Assembly: GCA_013397075.1 (NCBI GenBank)
Contig: VWZS01003656.1
Span: forward strand, 1-64,000
Direction: 5' to 3'
DNA from: Rhabdornis inornatus
Taxonomy: Eukaryota; Chordata; Aves; Passeriformes; Rhabdornithidae
DNA: 64,000 bases
The position numbers and the translations under genes are program-made. The notes beneath the pieces were generated by a model. The model did no database searches. It had not been told where the DNA came from and worked only from the letters and a program-made list of their open reading frames with translations. Below, piece after piece: positions 13,301 to 25,464 of this stretch. Numbering within the stretch: the first letter of the stretch is position 1; every line of letters starts with the position of its first letter.

Positions 13301-16300
13301 GGAGAGCTGGCCTCCTTCTGCTTGTGGCTTCATAGCACCAACCTGAACTGCATGGCAGCAGCATTATCTTTCCCTTTCCTCTCCTGGGGCTTCCTGCATC
13401 ATCCAGGACCTGCTCTGGAGCTGGTCAGGATCCTCCCAGCTGGGGAGGCAGCTTCAGGTTTGAAAGGATGAGGCCTAACTTGCCTGGGAGCTGAGGGTGG
13501 AGGGCTGCAGGTGCTCTTGGTGGACCCTTTGAACATACCAAGTGCTGCAGGATGCAGCTGATGGTTTGTAATCAGGCAACAGAGTGATCAGCTGTTTTTA
13601 TCTCTGTGAGCCCTCACTCCCAGCTGGAGGGTGGGATGGTGTCTGCCCCCTCACTTCCCAGGGTTGTGCAGAGTGGTCATTAACCTTAAACTGGGTGAAG
13701 CCCCTAGTCACTACAGCAATGAGTGCCACAGAAAAGCCCAGAAGGAAACTAATTCTAGTGCCAAAGGCAGGTTTGAACAAGTAGCATCACATGCTGGGCA
13801 GTGAGCAGAGACAGCTTCACATCAAGACAGTGAGGTTTCACATACCCTGGCCCTTCTTCATTTCCCAGGCAGCTTTCTTTGGTCTTCCTGCACCTTTCTC
13901 TGCTTTGTGCCCACGGGAGAAAAGCAGGGCCTCTGCATTCTCACCTGGCCCAGGGAGCAGAGCAAGGGCTGCTTTGGCTGCTGACAGAAGTGGCCTGCCT
14001 GTGACCACAGCACCCTCTGGGGGGTCTTTGGAGCCCCAGGACTGCCACTAGAGGGTCTGCAGAAGGTAGGTAGGTAGGATGTAAGCCTGTTACTGAGTCC
14101 AGATGTTGTTTATACTTTTAAGTGGGAAAAAACTGTCAGGGTGAGAAATTTGGAAAAGGTTGCAGATTGCTTTGAGAACTTGCTATTTTAAAACTTATGA
14201 ATACCTTTTATTTTTTTCCCCCATATTTGAAACACTGCTAAATTTGATGCAGATTGAAAAATTTCCATTTCTCATTCTTAGTCTCAAGCTTGGAAAGGTT
14301 TGGACTCTCTCCCTCTTCCCCACAGAAAAGCTGTCTCAGCCTGAGCAGGCATAAATATTTTTATCAGGCTTAAATAGGTTGGGCTGAAGTTAAAAGCAAG
14401 GGAAAAGAGCAGTCATTGTTATGGGGAATGCTGGAGTGCTGTAGCAGGCAGTGCTACTGGTTTCACCTGTATTATTGAGTCTTTCATATTAGCCAGGAAA
14501 GCTGTCTGAGAGATGTGGGAATGGTCTGCCTATACCACCCTTGCTGCTGCCAAGGGCAGGCTCCACTGACTTTGGTCACTGGGCAGCATTAACCTTAAGC
14601 TTTAACTGAGGTTAACATTTGGCTTAATTTTCTGGAGTAACTGCAGTAGCAAAAGGGCAGTTTTGACGAGTAGAACTTGCTCTGGGCTGAAAACAGACAT
14701 CCCTCTTGCAAATCAGTGGGATCTGAAGATCTTGTCACTTCCAGTTTCCAGAGGCTGATGCCTGTAGTGCTTGCTGAGGGAATAGGTTGCTGCAAAATGA
14801 GCTGGAGTATCCTAGAATGTCAGTGTGACCCAGAGTGAATTCAGCTGATCCAGCCAGTGATGGACTTGGGGATGTCTAGCCTAACCCCTGCTGCTAGCAG
14901 AGCTTTGGGACAGGTAACCTGTGGCAGCAGTGTGCCATGGGCAGCTGGGCATGAGAAAAAGGATCCTAAGGAATCTGACCTTTCAGCCTTATGCACCACA
15001 GAAATAATGTGGTAACAGTAAAACATTTCATCTGCAGGGACAGTGGTCTAGCAGAGCAGAGCAGTGATGGCACCCTGGTCAAGACTGAAAGTAGGAGGCA
15101 CCTGGCCCCTGGCCATGTTATTTTTAAGCTTGGAAGGCACACGTGGTCTGCAAGAGCATAGCAGTAAGGAAAGGAACTCGCCAGCACTTCCTGCCCTACC
15201 CCAGCAAACTGATAAAGCCCTTTGCAGTGCAGGGCGACCCCAGTTTGTTTTTAAAATGTGCCCGAGTGTGGAGCTCACAGAATAACTGGAACACCCAGAT
15301 TTGGGCATTAATTCAGCTTTAATTCATTGCCTGATGAATTAAAGAGTTAATGTAAATGTAAAAAAGGACAAGATAGGCCCACAAACTATTTCCAGAGCAA
15401 TGTCTGCATAAGAACATTCATCTATGCATGTGCATGGGATCTAAGAAAAGGGTAGTTGGTAAATGTTACACAGGGAGGGGCATGGAGCATTATCTTGAGC
15501 ACTGTGTGAATTTTCTTGCTGCTTGAACAATGCATCTCAATCCTGTTCCCTTCCCTTCTTATTCCAGTCCCAGCCCTCTCATAAGCAAAGATAATGGTGT
15601 GCTGAAGGATACAGTTCCCTTGTACAGTAAATGCTCTCACATTGAGGAAATCCAGGTTCCTGCAATCAAAACCAGCAGTTTGTTGTGCAGTTACGATAAC
15701 AAGGTCCACTGGGGAGGATCTGTCTTTATTGTGTGCCCTGTGGAGGCATGAATGAGATTGCCAGAGATATTCTCCTTCTTGCCCAGATGCTGGGACAGCA
15801 GGATTGCTGTGGCACCATAACATGCTGGTTTCAAGCCAGGAAGGAGCTATTCCAGGCGGTTGGAATTGCAGCCCTGAGCCCCTGGAGCACACAGAGTGCC
15901 TCACCATCTCTTGGCTCTCTGTGAAACAGCTTCATTCCCACAGCAGAATTACTTAGGAATGAGATTGCTATTTCTGGTCTGATTGATGAAGTATGTTATT
16001 GGTAGACTTTATTTCTGTAACAGAAGCTTCTCTCTCAAGCACTTTTGAGGCATCGAAGAAGCTGTGCTAAAATTTCCCAGCTGGAAGAAAAAATATCCCT
16101 GCTTGTCCATCTTGTCCTTCTGATCTCTCTGTGCTAGGACTGAGAGGTGATTTTGCTAGAAAGAGGAACTGGTGAGCTTCACAGCAATGGGTGACAACTT
16201 CAGATTGTCACCCTGAGCAGGCGCTTGGGCTCTTGATAGTGATGCCAGCCCTCCAGAAACAGAAATGCCACCTGGGAGGAAATAGCCCAGGCTTTAGCCT

Positions 16301-17494
16301 GAGCACCATGTGGCCCAGCCCTCTGGGAGGCCTTGTCACCACCAGGCAGAGACTCTGGCAATGGGACCATGTCCCTGAAAGTTGGGAATTAAATCCTTTC
16401 ATTGTGAGCCCCATGGCACAGAAAGCTTCATTAAATGTGGGGTTGGAGCAGCAGAGCCAGTAATCACACAAAGCCACTCCAAAACACTGTAGTGGTCTCA
16501 GTCATGCCAAGGGCCTGTGCAAGGGGTGACACACAGGACTCTTGCTGGCACATGGCTGGGATGTGGCTCACAGCCTTGTTGAGGTCACTGCAAATAGGAG
16601 TGAGCTGGCTGCAAGCACAGCTGTTTAGGGGCTCTTGGGGGAGATGGCTTAGATCAAAGCCATGGTGTTGATTAATGGCCTGCACAGGTCAGTAGTGTGG
16701 GTAAGCACCAAAAATAAGTAGCCTGATGGTTTTAGAACCACTGGGCAAAAGAAAACCTTTTCCATTTCAGCAGAGTCTCTGTCTCTGCCCTTTTTCTGGG
16801 AACTGCAATCATGAGGCATCCTGGGGGCTGGGGGGGTTTGCCACAGCCTGACCCTGATGGTGCTGAAAGGCAGGAAGAGCTTTGCCTGTAATGCCTGCTT
16901 AGAAGCACAAAACTGTGCAGGTTTATTCCCACCCAGGTGCACCTCAGCAGCAGGGCAGTGAAGGTTGCCCTGATCCAGGCAGGCTGTGTGGGTTCCCAGA
17001 CATGCTTAACGTGGAAGGTAGCCAGGACAGCCCTGTCTATGCCACTGCCAAATCTGAAACATCAACTTTATGTTGAGGAAAAGCAGTGCTCATCTCCAAT
17101 CCTGCTTTTATATGCCCGAGGAGGTTCTGCTTGTTTCTTTCTTTCCTTTTCTGTCCAGGGAGTTTTAAAGGAGAGGCAAAGGAAGGACGTGCTCTCCCAT
17201 ACTGCCCAACAGCATCACAGTGGGTTGGCAGCAGGAAGTGCCTTCAGAGCTGTTTTTCGAAGTTCATTTGATAAGAGCCACTTTCATCCTCACCATCAGC
17301 TGATAAGGCCTCTTTGAGAGGCTGGTTGATAATTTGCAGAAATGGGCATGCACGTAGTGGTTTCTAGATTAAAGCATTTTTTCCAGGGCTGGAAAGGATG
17401 TTAGTGTTCTTATTGCAGTGGGGAGTTTCTTTCATTTTTGCACTTGAGGGCATATATTCCAAATCATGGGTCATTTCACCTTTCTTTCTCTTCC

Positions 17495-17496
17495 AG
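17495..17496 (+). other. ITPRIP: Splice acceptor before the ITPRIP coding exon
   Basis: A long pyrimidine tract (TTTCTTTCTCTTCCAG) ends at 17496, fourteen bases before the start codon. It shows that the CDS sits wholly in the final exon behind a non-coding leader and decides against the longer upstream open frame. Confidence 0.8.
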
Positions 17497-17509
17497 GGAA
17501 GGAACTGCC

Positions 17510-19159
17510 ATGCCCGTGGGACTCTTCCGGGTGTGCCTACTGGTGATTACAGCTATTGTCAACCACCCGCTCCTCTTCCCCAAGGAGAATGGCACTGTCC
17601 CTGAGAACACAGAGGAAATCATCCGGAAGATGAAGGAGCGGGAGGAGAGCCTGCGGCTGGAGCAGTTGCGCTTGGAGCAGGAAATTGCAGACCAGGAGGC
17701 CACACAGAAGGGTCTGGAAAAGGCTGCAGTGGTAGTGGAGGAAAGCAAAGAGGAAAAGGTCCGATGGGATATGTGGACTGCCCTCTCCATGGTCATCTTC
17801 CTGCTGATCGAGCTCTGGAGGCAGGATTTTCAGGAAGGGAATTGGCAGGACATAGGAGGAGAAGAGGATGACATGGCAGTCCTGGGGAAAGCATTTAAAG
17901 GAGTGGCCTTCCCTGACAAGGCTGTCCTGGCCAGCTTCTATGAGAAGCGTATCCTGGGTACCACCGGAGACATGGCCAGGATGCGGGAGATGGTGGAAGG
18001 CTTTGCAGATGACCTGCTGGAGGCCTTGAGGAGTGTTTGTAACCGGGATGCTGACATGGAAGTGGAAGATTGCATGGGTGTGGGGAGCATGTATGAGAAT
18101 TGGAGAGTGCGTAAGCCCTTCGTCTGTGATCTGATAGTGCCTTTTGCCCCCCCAGAGCCTTACTGCTTTCGCTGCCAGACCTGGTGCTCTGGTGACTCTT
18201 TTCCCCCAGATGAACAAGGTTATGGCACTATCAAGGTGTGCAGGGCAGATGAGGATGCGACAGGTTGCATCTGTGACAAGACTAAACTAGGGGAAGATAT
18301 GCTGTGCCTCCTCCATAGCCAAGTCAGTAGTACCAGGCCCAGCAGTGAGATGGAAGACCTCCTGTGCTTCAAAAATACCCAATATCTGGATGCCGACCAA
18401 GTCATGAAGTGGTTCCAGATTGCTGTCACCAAGGCCTGGAACAGAATCTCCCACAAATATGAATTTGACCTTTCCTTCAGCCTCCTCGACTCACCAGGAG
18501 CCCTGAAGATAAAATTTAAATCAGGGAAATCGATTGCCTTCAACCTCACCCCTGTGGTGCAGTATGAGAACTCTGATGTTTACTTCATCTCCCACTTCCC
18601 TCGGAGCAGCCTGGCAGCAGACATCCCCTCCAGCACCCACTGGTTCCTCACCTTCGCAGTATATGAGAGGAGGTTCATCCAGCTGGTCTCCAAAACACTG
18701 CCTGCCAATGCCTGCCACGTCAGCTGCCTTCAGATCCTCTCCTTCCTCCATGGGAAGCAATGCAGCCTCACAGGTCCCAGTGGGCTCACCAACTACCACC
18801 TGAAGACAGTGCTGCTGCATCTCCTGCAGGCACGTCCCAGTCAGGACTGGGCCCCAGAAAAGCTGGAGGCCCGCCTACAGGACATGCTGAAATTCCTAGA
18901 GAAATGTTTGCATGAAAAGAAGCTTTATCACTTCTTTATTGGCAATGGGAATGTACCAGCAGAGCTGGGTTTCCCCATCATATTTCAGAGGGCTGAGCCT
19001 CTCAACCTTTTCCGTCCCTTTGTGCTACGCAGGGACATTTACAGGAAGATGGTGGACACATTCCACGAGATGCTCAGGAACATGTCTGCACTGATAAATG
19101 AGTACACAGTGCACACTCCCCTTGCACACACCAATGGGATCCGTAAGGAACCCCTTTAA
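17510..19159 (+). CDS. ITPRIP: ITPRIP, inositol 1,4,5-trisphosphate receptor-interacting protein (DANGER)
   Basis: Single uninterrupted CDS of 549 codons plus TAA, against about 547 in mammals. The start is the ATG 14 bases after a strong acceptor (pyrimidine tract, AG at 17495-17496); the 24 codons open upstream are mostly intron. Residues 1-23 form a hydrophobic N-terminus (MPVGLFRVCLLVITAIV), followed by an N-glycosylation sequon N27-G-T. Residues ~33-83 are a charged coiled coil, and ~88-103 a hydrophobic, likely membrane, segment. The rest is the Mab-21/DANGER domain, with NRDADMEVED (178-187), GVGSMYENW (~190-198), the KIKFKSGK strand (~333) and LNLFRPFVL near ~497. The mammalian protein binds the IP3 receptor, strengthens calcium inhibition of calcium release, and has been linked to DAPK1. 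Those roles come from the family, not from this sequence. The reading frame is intact. Confidence 0.97.
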   Translation: MPVGLFRVCLLVITAIVNHPLLFPKENGTVPENTEEIIRKMKEREESLRLEQLRLEQEIADQEATQKGLEKAAVVVEESKEEKVRWDMWTALSMVIFLLIELWRQDFQEGNWQDIGGEEDDMAVLGKAFKGVAFPDKAVLASFYEKRILGTTGDMARMREMVEGFADDLLEALRSVCNRDADMEVEDCMGVGSMYENWRVRKPFVCDLIVPFAPPEPYCFRCQTWCSGDSFPPDEQGYGTIKVCRADEDATGCICDKTKLGEDMLCLLHSQVSSTRPSSEMEDLLCFKNTQYLDADQVMKWFQIAVTKAWNRISHKYEFDLSFSLLDSPGALKIKFKSGKSIAFNLTPVVQYENSDVYFISHFPRSSLAADIPSSTHWFLTFAVYERRFIQLVSKTLPANACHVSCLQILSFLHGKQCSLTGPSGLTNYHLKTVLLHLLQARPSQDWAPEKLEARLQDMLKFLEKCLHEKKLYHFFIGNGNVPAELGFPIIFQRAEPLNLFRPFVLRRDIYRKMVDTFHEMLRNMSALINEYTVHTPLAHTNGIRKEPL

Positions 19160-19720
19160 CCAAAGCCAAACTCTAAGCACAAGTCCAGAGGGCAACTTCC
19201 TGAAGTCTCCTGGAGAAAACTGACTTTGCCAATAGAGCTTCGTGTCTGGAGCTGAATCAGTCCTGGGCCATGGTTCTTGCTGAAAGGACAAGTCTATGGG
19301 AGGAGAATAGGAAGAAACTGGAAGATATGGTGTTGAAGTAGGTTTCTGTTCCACTGCTGTGCTTGGTTTTATGCAGCTAAGAATATATTTTTTCTATTGT
19401 GCCTCAGTCATGCTACAGCAGTGGTGAGCAACAAATATAAGTAATTTATTCAGATGCCTGCAATGCAAATGGGGTTGGGGGTGTGATGGTGGCTAAATAC
19501 TTCATTTCCTTCAGAAGGGGGAGATAAGAACAGGGTGGGGGAATCAGAGACAGGATCTGGGGATCAAAGGAGCCCATCTGCTTACAGACAGCAGGAGCTC
19601 TTTCACCAATGGAAAGTGCAGCATAAGTCTACATGCTCGTGTGGAGAGGAGGAGGGTCATGCACAAGATCTGGACTGGATGGAGATCCTTAAATAAAGCA
19701 CAGCTTCAAAAGGGAACTGT
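19160..19720 (+). other. ITPRIP: ITPRIP 3' UTR (proximal form)
   Basis: Non-coding sequence between the TAA and the first good poly(A) signal at 19692-19697. Cleavage is expected 15-25 bases later, just before a genomic A-rich tract at ~19724-19752. Longer 3' UTR forms are possible: another AATAAA lies near 23655. Confidence 0.55.
19692..19697 (+). terminator. ITPRIP: Poly(A) signal AATAAA, ITPRIP
   Basis: Canonical AATAAA hexamer 533 bases after the ITPRIP stop codon and the first consensus signal downstream of it. Use is inferred from position only. Confidence 0.6.
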
Positions 19721-20073
19721 AGTTTAAAAACAAAACAAAAAAAAAAAAGAAGAAAAGGCCTTCTTGACTGGACTTGCAGCAGAAACTTAAATGGCTTGTC
19801 CTGTACTTCAAAAACAGCTCTGCACATTTTTTCTCCTGTGGGAGGATATAGCAGAGCAGGGTCTGTGTCTTCAGACCACTTCATTCAAGTCTTCCATGGT
19901 AACATGGCAAGTGGTTCATATTCCTGCCCATTTTGTATGGATCAATGAACAGGAACCTCTTCTGCCTTAGATAAAAGAAACACCACTATTGGGTTCTGAC
20001 ATTTTGGGTTGTTTGTTTGTTTTCCTTACCTTGGGGCACTAAGGCATGAGAACAGCCTAGAAAGGAAAAAGCA

Positions 20074-20133
20074 GGGCTTGAACTATATGGTCTTTGGACA
20101 TCCCTTCCAGCCCAAACTATTCTGATTCTATGA
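20074..20133 (+). mobile_element. CR1 3'-terminal fragment
   Basis: Short plus-strand match to the CR1 3' end: a GGTCTTTGGACATCCC segment, then CCCTTCCAGCCCAAACTATT and the terminal octamer-like GATTCTATGA. Only the tail is preserved, as is usual for 5'-truncated CR1 copies. Confidence 0.75.
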
Positions 20134-20741
20134 CTGCTCTAAGTTTTGCTTTCATAAAAGAAGTAGTTCTCCAAATTTATCCTGTAATGAAGCCAATGTC
20201 AGAAGTCCGGTAGCAGGAGCGAACAATCACCCTCCAAATGAGTATGACTCTCTGCACATGATTTTAATTAGGCCAAGGCCAGCAGGGAGGAGAAGGAAGG
20301 GATGAAAAAGATGCACGTGATAGACCTGGGCAGTGCTGCTTGCAGCTGCCTTATGATCCATATTGCATCCCTTCTGCTCCACATATGCAGGCAAAAGCTA
20401 CTTTATAAATTCTCAATCTTCTTAAAGACTGCTGCTCTGAGGAGCTGCACTAGTTGACTGTAATTTGCTCAGCTGGGAGTGCAAAGGAGGAGAGCTGCTG
20501 CAGGCTTTCAGGTCAGGGGAGAATCTTGAGGCATGTGCTAAAAAAAAATCAAACCATTCATTGCAGGAATGGAAATGCCTGAATCCCACAGGAAGCATGT
20601 TAGTGCTGTGCCAGTGGGCTGCCCAGCCCCAGCAAGCTGGCTTTGCTGAAGGAGAAGACTCCGGAGATCCTCACTCTCCTGAATGTAGGGTCCAGGCCAG
20701 GGCCCCAGTGCAGAATTGCTTTATGCTGGTCCCAGAAGCCT

Positions 20742-20789
20742 GGCTAAGGGACCTTTCCTAAGGGACCTAGCTAAGGGGCCTTTCCTACC
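20742..20789 (+). repeat. Short direct repeat (CTAAGGGACCTTTCCTA type)
   Basis: Two near-identical ~17-base copies, CTAAGGGACCTTTCCTA and CTAAGGGGCCTTTCCTA, separated by a partial third copy (AGGGACCTAG). Confidence 0.75.
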
Positions 20790-23700
20790 ATTTTCTCACA
20801 CTAGGATTTCCTGCAAAGTTTTACACTAGGGCCTCCCTTAATCCTGTTTACAAGAGAGTGGTTGTTCTGTGAGGTAAGACCCATCAGGGATGCTTTTACC
20901 ATCACTCCTTTTTAACAATCCTCTCTATCACATCAGAGAGAAGATTCAATCCTGTATCACTGCTGGGGACAGCATACAGCATGAAGCTTGTTATCCAGCC
21001 TTATCCAGTTCATGAGCAAACTCTCCATAGACATATCCTCTCTTCCTTTTTTCTGGTAAAAACTGTTTCACCACCTCATTGGTGGCTGCTCTTCTCTGTC
21101 CCACCAGCAGTGAGGGACATTTCACGCACAAAGGCAGAGAAAGCTGTAACTCCTGTCTCCACACCTGGTTTATAAAAAAGCACAGATGGTGACAGAGCTA
21201 TGCTCAAAGTGCTGCCTCCCTTGGCTTTTATTTACCACAGGTAGTTAAGTAGGATCTCTGAACAGAAGGTAAGGGGTAGGTAGGAATGGGGGAGAAGAGG
21301 CTGGTGGGTAATGCCGTAGGAAAGAGTCATGGATCATCAGTGCTTGCTTCAGCAGCCTTGGTGATGAGTGGTTGGGAGATTGCCAGGAGAGAAAAAGGGA
21401 AGCACTAATTGCTGACGCTAACGAGTGCTGTAAATCCCTGGCTTGCCTTAGTACAGCCAAGAAGGCTTTCCCCAGAAGGAAAGAGAGCAGGAGCAATCTC
21501 AGGGGCCATGGCAACAGGTAATGACAGGGAGAAGGACAGGGAGGGTGGGTCAGTACTGGAGCCTGGAGGCTATATGGGAGGCTATGTTTGCAAACACAGG
21601 TGATTTGCCATTTTTACCATCCCAGGTTTACTGCAAAGTGCCTGCAGCAGATCCAGCTTTACATGGACTGCTGGCAGGCATGTCACGCTGGAGCAGTTGT
21701 GGTTGAAGTTAATTCTAAATGTGCTCCCAGCCCAGCCAGAGAGAAATTAGAATTTCTGTGCCATTTCCTGTCAGGAGCCTAAATTTAGACTGTCCAAAGA
21801 ACAGAAACAAATTTGTGACCCAGGTCTCTCAGGAAATGACATTCAGAGTTGAAAAATAACTTTTATATAAGGTTGAACAGGGGGAGCATGAGAAGAAAAG
21901 GCTGTTGAACAGAATAAGGTAACTCCCCTATTAAAATGTCAGAACAAAGCTTTGCAACACCAGTTGCAACGAGCTTGTAAACGTGCCCAAACTCGTCTTT
22001 ACACAGCCCCAAGCACCTCTGCTCAGACTCAGAGGGAACCTGAAATGATAAGTGGATTGAATCTTTTGTTCTTTGTTTTCTGTACTTGTATGCCTGTTTT
22101 CTTTTACGCCCAAACCAACCCTGAAGTATTCCCATGGGGTTTAGCTGAACAGAAGCTGGAGCTGAATCAAATAATTTATGGATTTGATTCCACTGGAAGC
22201 AAATTGCTTGGCTTAGTTTTCCTACATGCAATATGCTCATTTTGCCCTGAGCACCTTTAAAGTGATCTGGTCTGTGCATTTAGGCTGTGAGGGGACCCAC
22301 TCATACCTGTTGGGGGGAAATTTTATCTTACAATCTTTATGATTATAAGCTGTGCTCCAGTCAGCCTCCGAGTGCAGATCTTCCTTGCAAACCAAAGGTA
22401 CAGACATGTCCATCAGAGGAGAGGTTGGTACACAGTGTTTCTTTGGACCACACCTCTGCCATGGTACAAGGAGGCCATGATGTGAAGCACATCATTCCTT
22501 GTACTTCGTCGTCTCTCCTGGATCAAATATTTGCCCGCCAAATACTAGCCTATTAGTAAAAGCCCATGCTCACATTTCACAAAATAAGGTTTATAAGACA
22601 ATTCAGTTCCATCAGCTGCCAGCCAGTAAAAATGTCCTAAGACATTTTAGTGTTGCCCATGGGCAGTTCTGCCTTGATTGAAATCTGTGTGGGTAATCAT
22701 AGGAAGCAGCTTTAAAGGATGGGAATAGAAGTGAGATTTTGTGGTTTAAAGTGAAAAATGTTCTTTTAAAACCAAACTGCACCGGGCACCTGAGTAACAA
22801 CAAACATCTCTTTGGCAGTGCCTGTATCTCTGTGAGATATCCTAAGGAAAGGTAAACAGCCTGTCCTGGACCCTGAATACTGTTCTTGCTATTTGCTAAC
22901 TAGGTGAATTCAACAGATGAACTCCAAGTGCCTTCCACTGGTTTCCAGCCACTGCCTGTGCCCTCAACTTGTGGTTTAAATATTTTATTACAGGCTCTGT
23001 CAAAGCAGTGGAATTAGTGGTGGGTTGATAGCAACCACTGATCTACAGCATAGCCTCAGGAGCCATTTGCCTTTAGAAAATGTCTTGGTCTAAGGTTATT
23101 ATTGCTGTACAGGAGCTGAATGTCTTCTACGGGGAGGTGTTGGGTGTTCACTGTTAAGCAGCCACAGAAAAGAGTTTCTCTCTCTCCAAGTTGCTCTGTA
23201 TACAGGTATATACAGGGGTATAAAAATGTAGTTTAGCAAAATGATCCAAAAATTTATCCACTATTCAAGCAGCAGGATTTGGTGTTTGTTCACCAGCCAT
23301 TTTTCATGCAAAGTCTTTGCAGTGCTTTCTATGTGGTGAAGAAATGAGACTTTAGGCACCTGTAACAGCTTTGCTGCTGCTCATTGAGGGGTTGGCTCTC
23401 ATAGGACCCTACCTGATAAACGGCTTTATTTATTACCTTTTTTTTAGAATTGGGAGGGTCTGTGTGTAACATGTTAGCTCAGAAGCAAAACTGTAGTACA
23501 GAGATGAATCTTGGCAATGCAGCCAAGATGGGCAGTAACACCAGAACTCTCCAGACTAAGGTCTTCCTTGATTGACAATGCTGTACTTAAACTGCTACTT
23601 CCATAGCAGGACACTGTTGAATTTGTATAGATCTTCTCATGCAGCTTTATTTATAATAAAGGAAGTCTTGTACAAAATCTAAATGAGCATGAAGTCTCTT

Positions 23701-24461
23701 CTGTTTCTAGTTCCCTGCAAAATGTTTCTAAGAGAGCAAAAGGAAGGAGTGGGGATGTTTCCAGTGTGATCCCAGCACAGTGAGCCCAGCAACAAGAATC
23801 TGTGGGATTCCTGAATCCCTGTAGAAATTATTCCAGAATAAACTGCGGCATGAACATAAAGTGGGATAGCTATTCCAGAAAAATGCCAGGGATGTCATTC
23901 CTCTTGAGAATATGAATCCACAGGAAATCAAAGCAATTATTCTGAATATGTCTGCTCAAAAATACCCTTTTGTGGCAAGCCCTAAATAATGCTGATAGAT
24001 TTTGCCATTACTGGCTGAACAAGAAATCTCCTGAATTTCCATTTCAGTCAGAGGAATCCTCTTTACCTGCTTATTTCATGGGTATCCGCAGCCAAGTTCA
24101 GCAACCACCCACCACCACTTAGTTCCCTGCTTAACTCCTTTGCCTGGTTTAAAGGAATTTCACCTCCTTGTTAATATTCTAATATGCTCTGGAAGCACAC
24201 CCAGAGCTAGTTATTAATTCATATAATAAAAGCACCACTGTTTCCTTGGCAAAATGTCTTCTAGCCCCACAGAATGCCCTGCACACCTTTAATAACTCTG
24301 TCTTCCAGTGCTCACTGGAGCTGAATCAGCACTGGGCAGGTCTGAGAAGCAGCTGGCTTAAGAGCTGCAGCCCAAATCTACTTAGCCAGAAGTGAAAATT
24401 TCCCAAGGTCAACCACACAGTGCTGGAAAGGGAATTCTGTAGCCCAGGATCATAATCAGTC

Positions 24462-24501
24462 TTGGTTTGGTTATAACTTTGTTATAACAAATCCAAACCA
24501 A
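24462..24501. repeat. Imperfect inverted repeat / hairpin
   Basis: Left arm TTGGTTTGG followed by TTATAAC, a three-T loop, then right arm GTTATAAC, a four-base AAAT bulge and CCAAACCAA. Together these give two perfectly complementary arm segments of 8 and 9 bp. Confidence 0.8.
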
Positions 24502-25445
24502 ACAAAAATAAACCCATCCTGCTCCAAAGCTGTCTGACAAGCTCAGCAACATTTTCTCCATTGAGCCCTTGATCTTCTAGAACATTTTTTTTCTTTGCCT
24601 CAGTTTACTGCCTCAGTGTTGCTGTGGAACAGAAAGAGTAATATCCCTAGAATATCCTTTTAAATAAGGGCAACTAGCAGATTTTTTGGACCATAATGCC
24701 ATGACAGTATTGCAGTATTATCTGTCAGAGTAAGCAGAGCAGAAAGAAAGCCAACCACTAGACTGGTTTTTAGCTTAAAAATTTAATTTATAATCTAATG
24801 ACTTTTTACCATTCATAGCTGTAAGCAAAGAGACAATCTCTTTTATTTCAAGCAGGCCAAAATACATGTGCTATAAAAAAAATAGCAAAAGCAATCTCAG
24901 AGCATATGGTGACTCACAAGCATGCTAACATGACTTCAGTATGGTACCAGCAGCGATCAAACTGGTAACATTAGTCTCAGAATGAGACACTGCTCAGGAT
25001 TTGCCCACAAATTGAGCATGTTCCATTCACTCTGCTCAACTCTGCATTATGGTTTGTTGCTTCCAGGGCTAAAAGCTAGCACAGGTCTGTCCCCAAGTGC
25101 CACTTGCACAGGATCAAATTTTAACTTATATTTAACTAGATTCTATTTGTTTGGGAAAAGGATGACTCAAGCTGTTGGGTCATTGGGTTCAACCAAACAT
25201 GTGAGCTGTTGCATCCCTTCCAAGTAAAATTCCAGGCAGTCCTGTCTTTTTCTGAAATGATAAATTCCTTATGACAACATAAACTAGGTTATTTTTAGCC
25301 AGTCTTCTATGCAGTTGGTGTGTTCACACATATGGGCCAGGGGGAAAGAGGGCCTATGCTTTCATCTCCTTCCAAGTAGCTTCTGAATCCATCAAGCAAC
25401 TTTCACTCAATTGGATAGAGCTCAGAAAAACCTCTGATAATCTTT

Positions 25446-25464
25446 AAGCAAGCAAGCAAGCAAA
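25446..25464 (+). repeat. (AAGC)n microsatellite
   Basis: Four and a half tandem copies of AAGC. Confidence 0.8.

Larger units (their letters stand above)
331..17496 (+). other. Presumed long 5' intron of ITPRIP, no coding exon seen
   Basis: About 17 kb without a convincing exon on either strand. The open frames here are short (at most ~160 codons), lack recognisable domains and have no coherent splice signals. The only substantial identifiable content is a decayed CR1 fragment near 2655-3535, simple A/C-rich runs near 8700-8755 and 9850-9905, and a short tandem repeat near 10316. The stretch ends in a polypyrimidine tract and AG at 17495-17496, immediately upstream of the ITPRIP start codon. 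Assignment as intron is inferred from that acceptor and from known mammalian gene structure. Confidence 0.5.

Noticed and set aside
15422..15907. 161-codon minus-strand open frame
   Set aside because: No domain or family resemblance, no splice context, and the composition is ordinary for non-coding DNA.
17537..18217. 226-codon open frame antisense to ITPRIP
   Set aside because: It mirrors the GC-rich ITPRIP coding frame on the opposite strand, has no recognisable domain and no independent splice or promoter signal.
21863..22279. 138-codon minus-strand open frame
   Set aside because: Does not resemble any known family, and no splice sites or conserved motif are visible.
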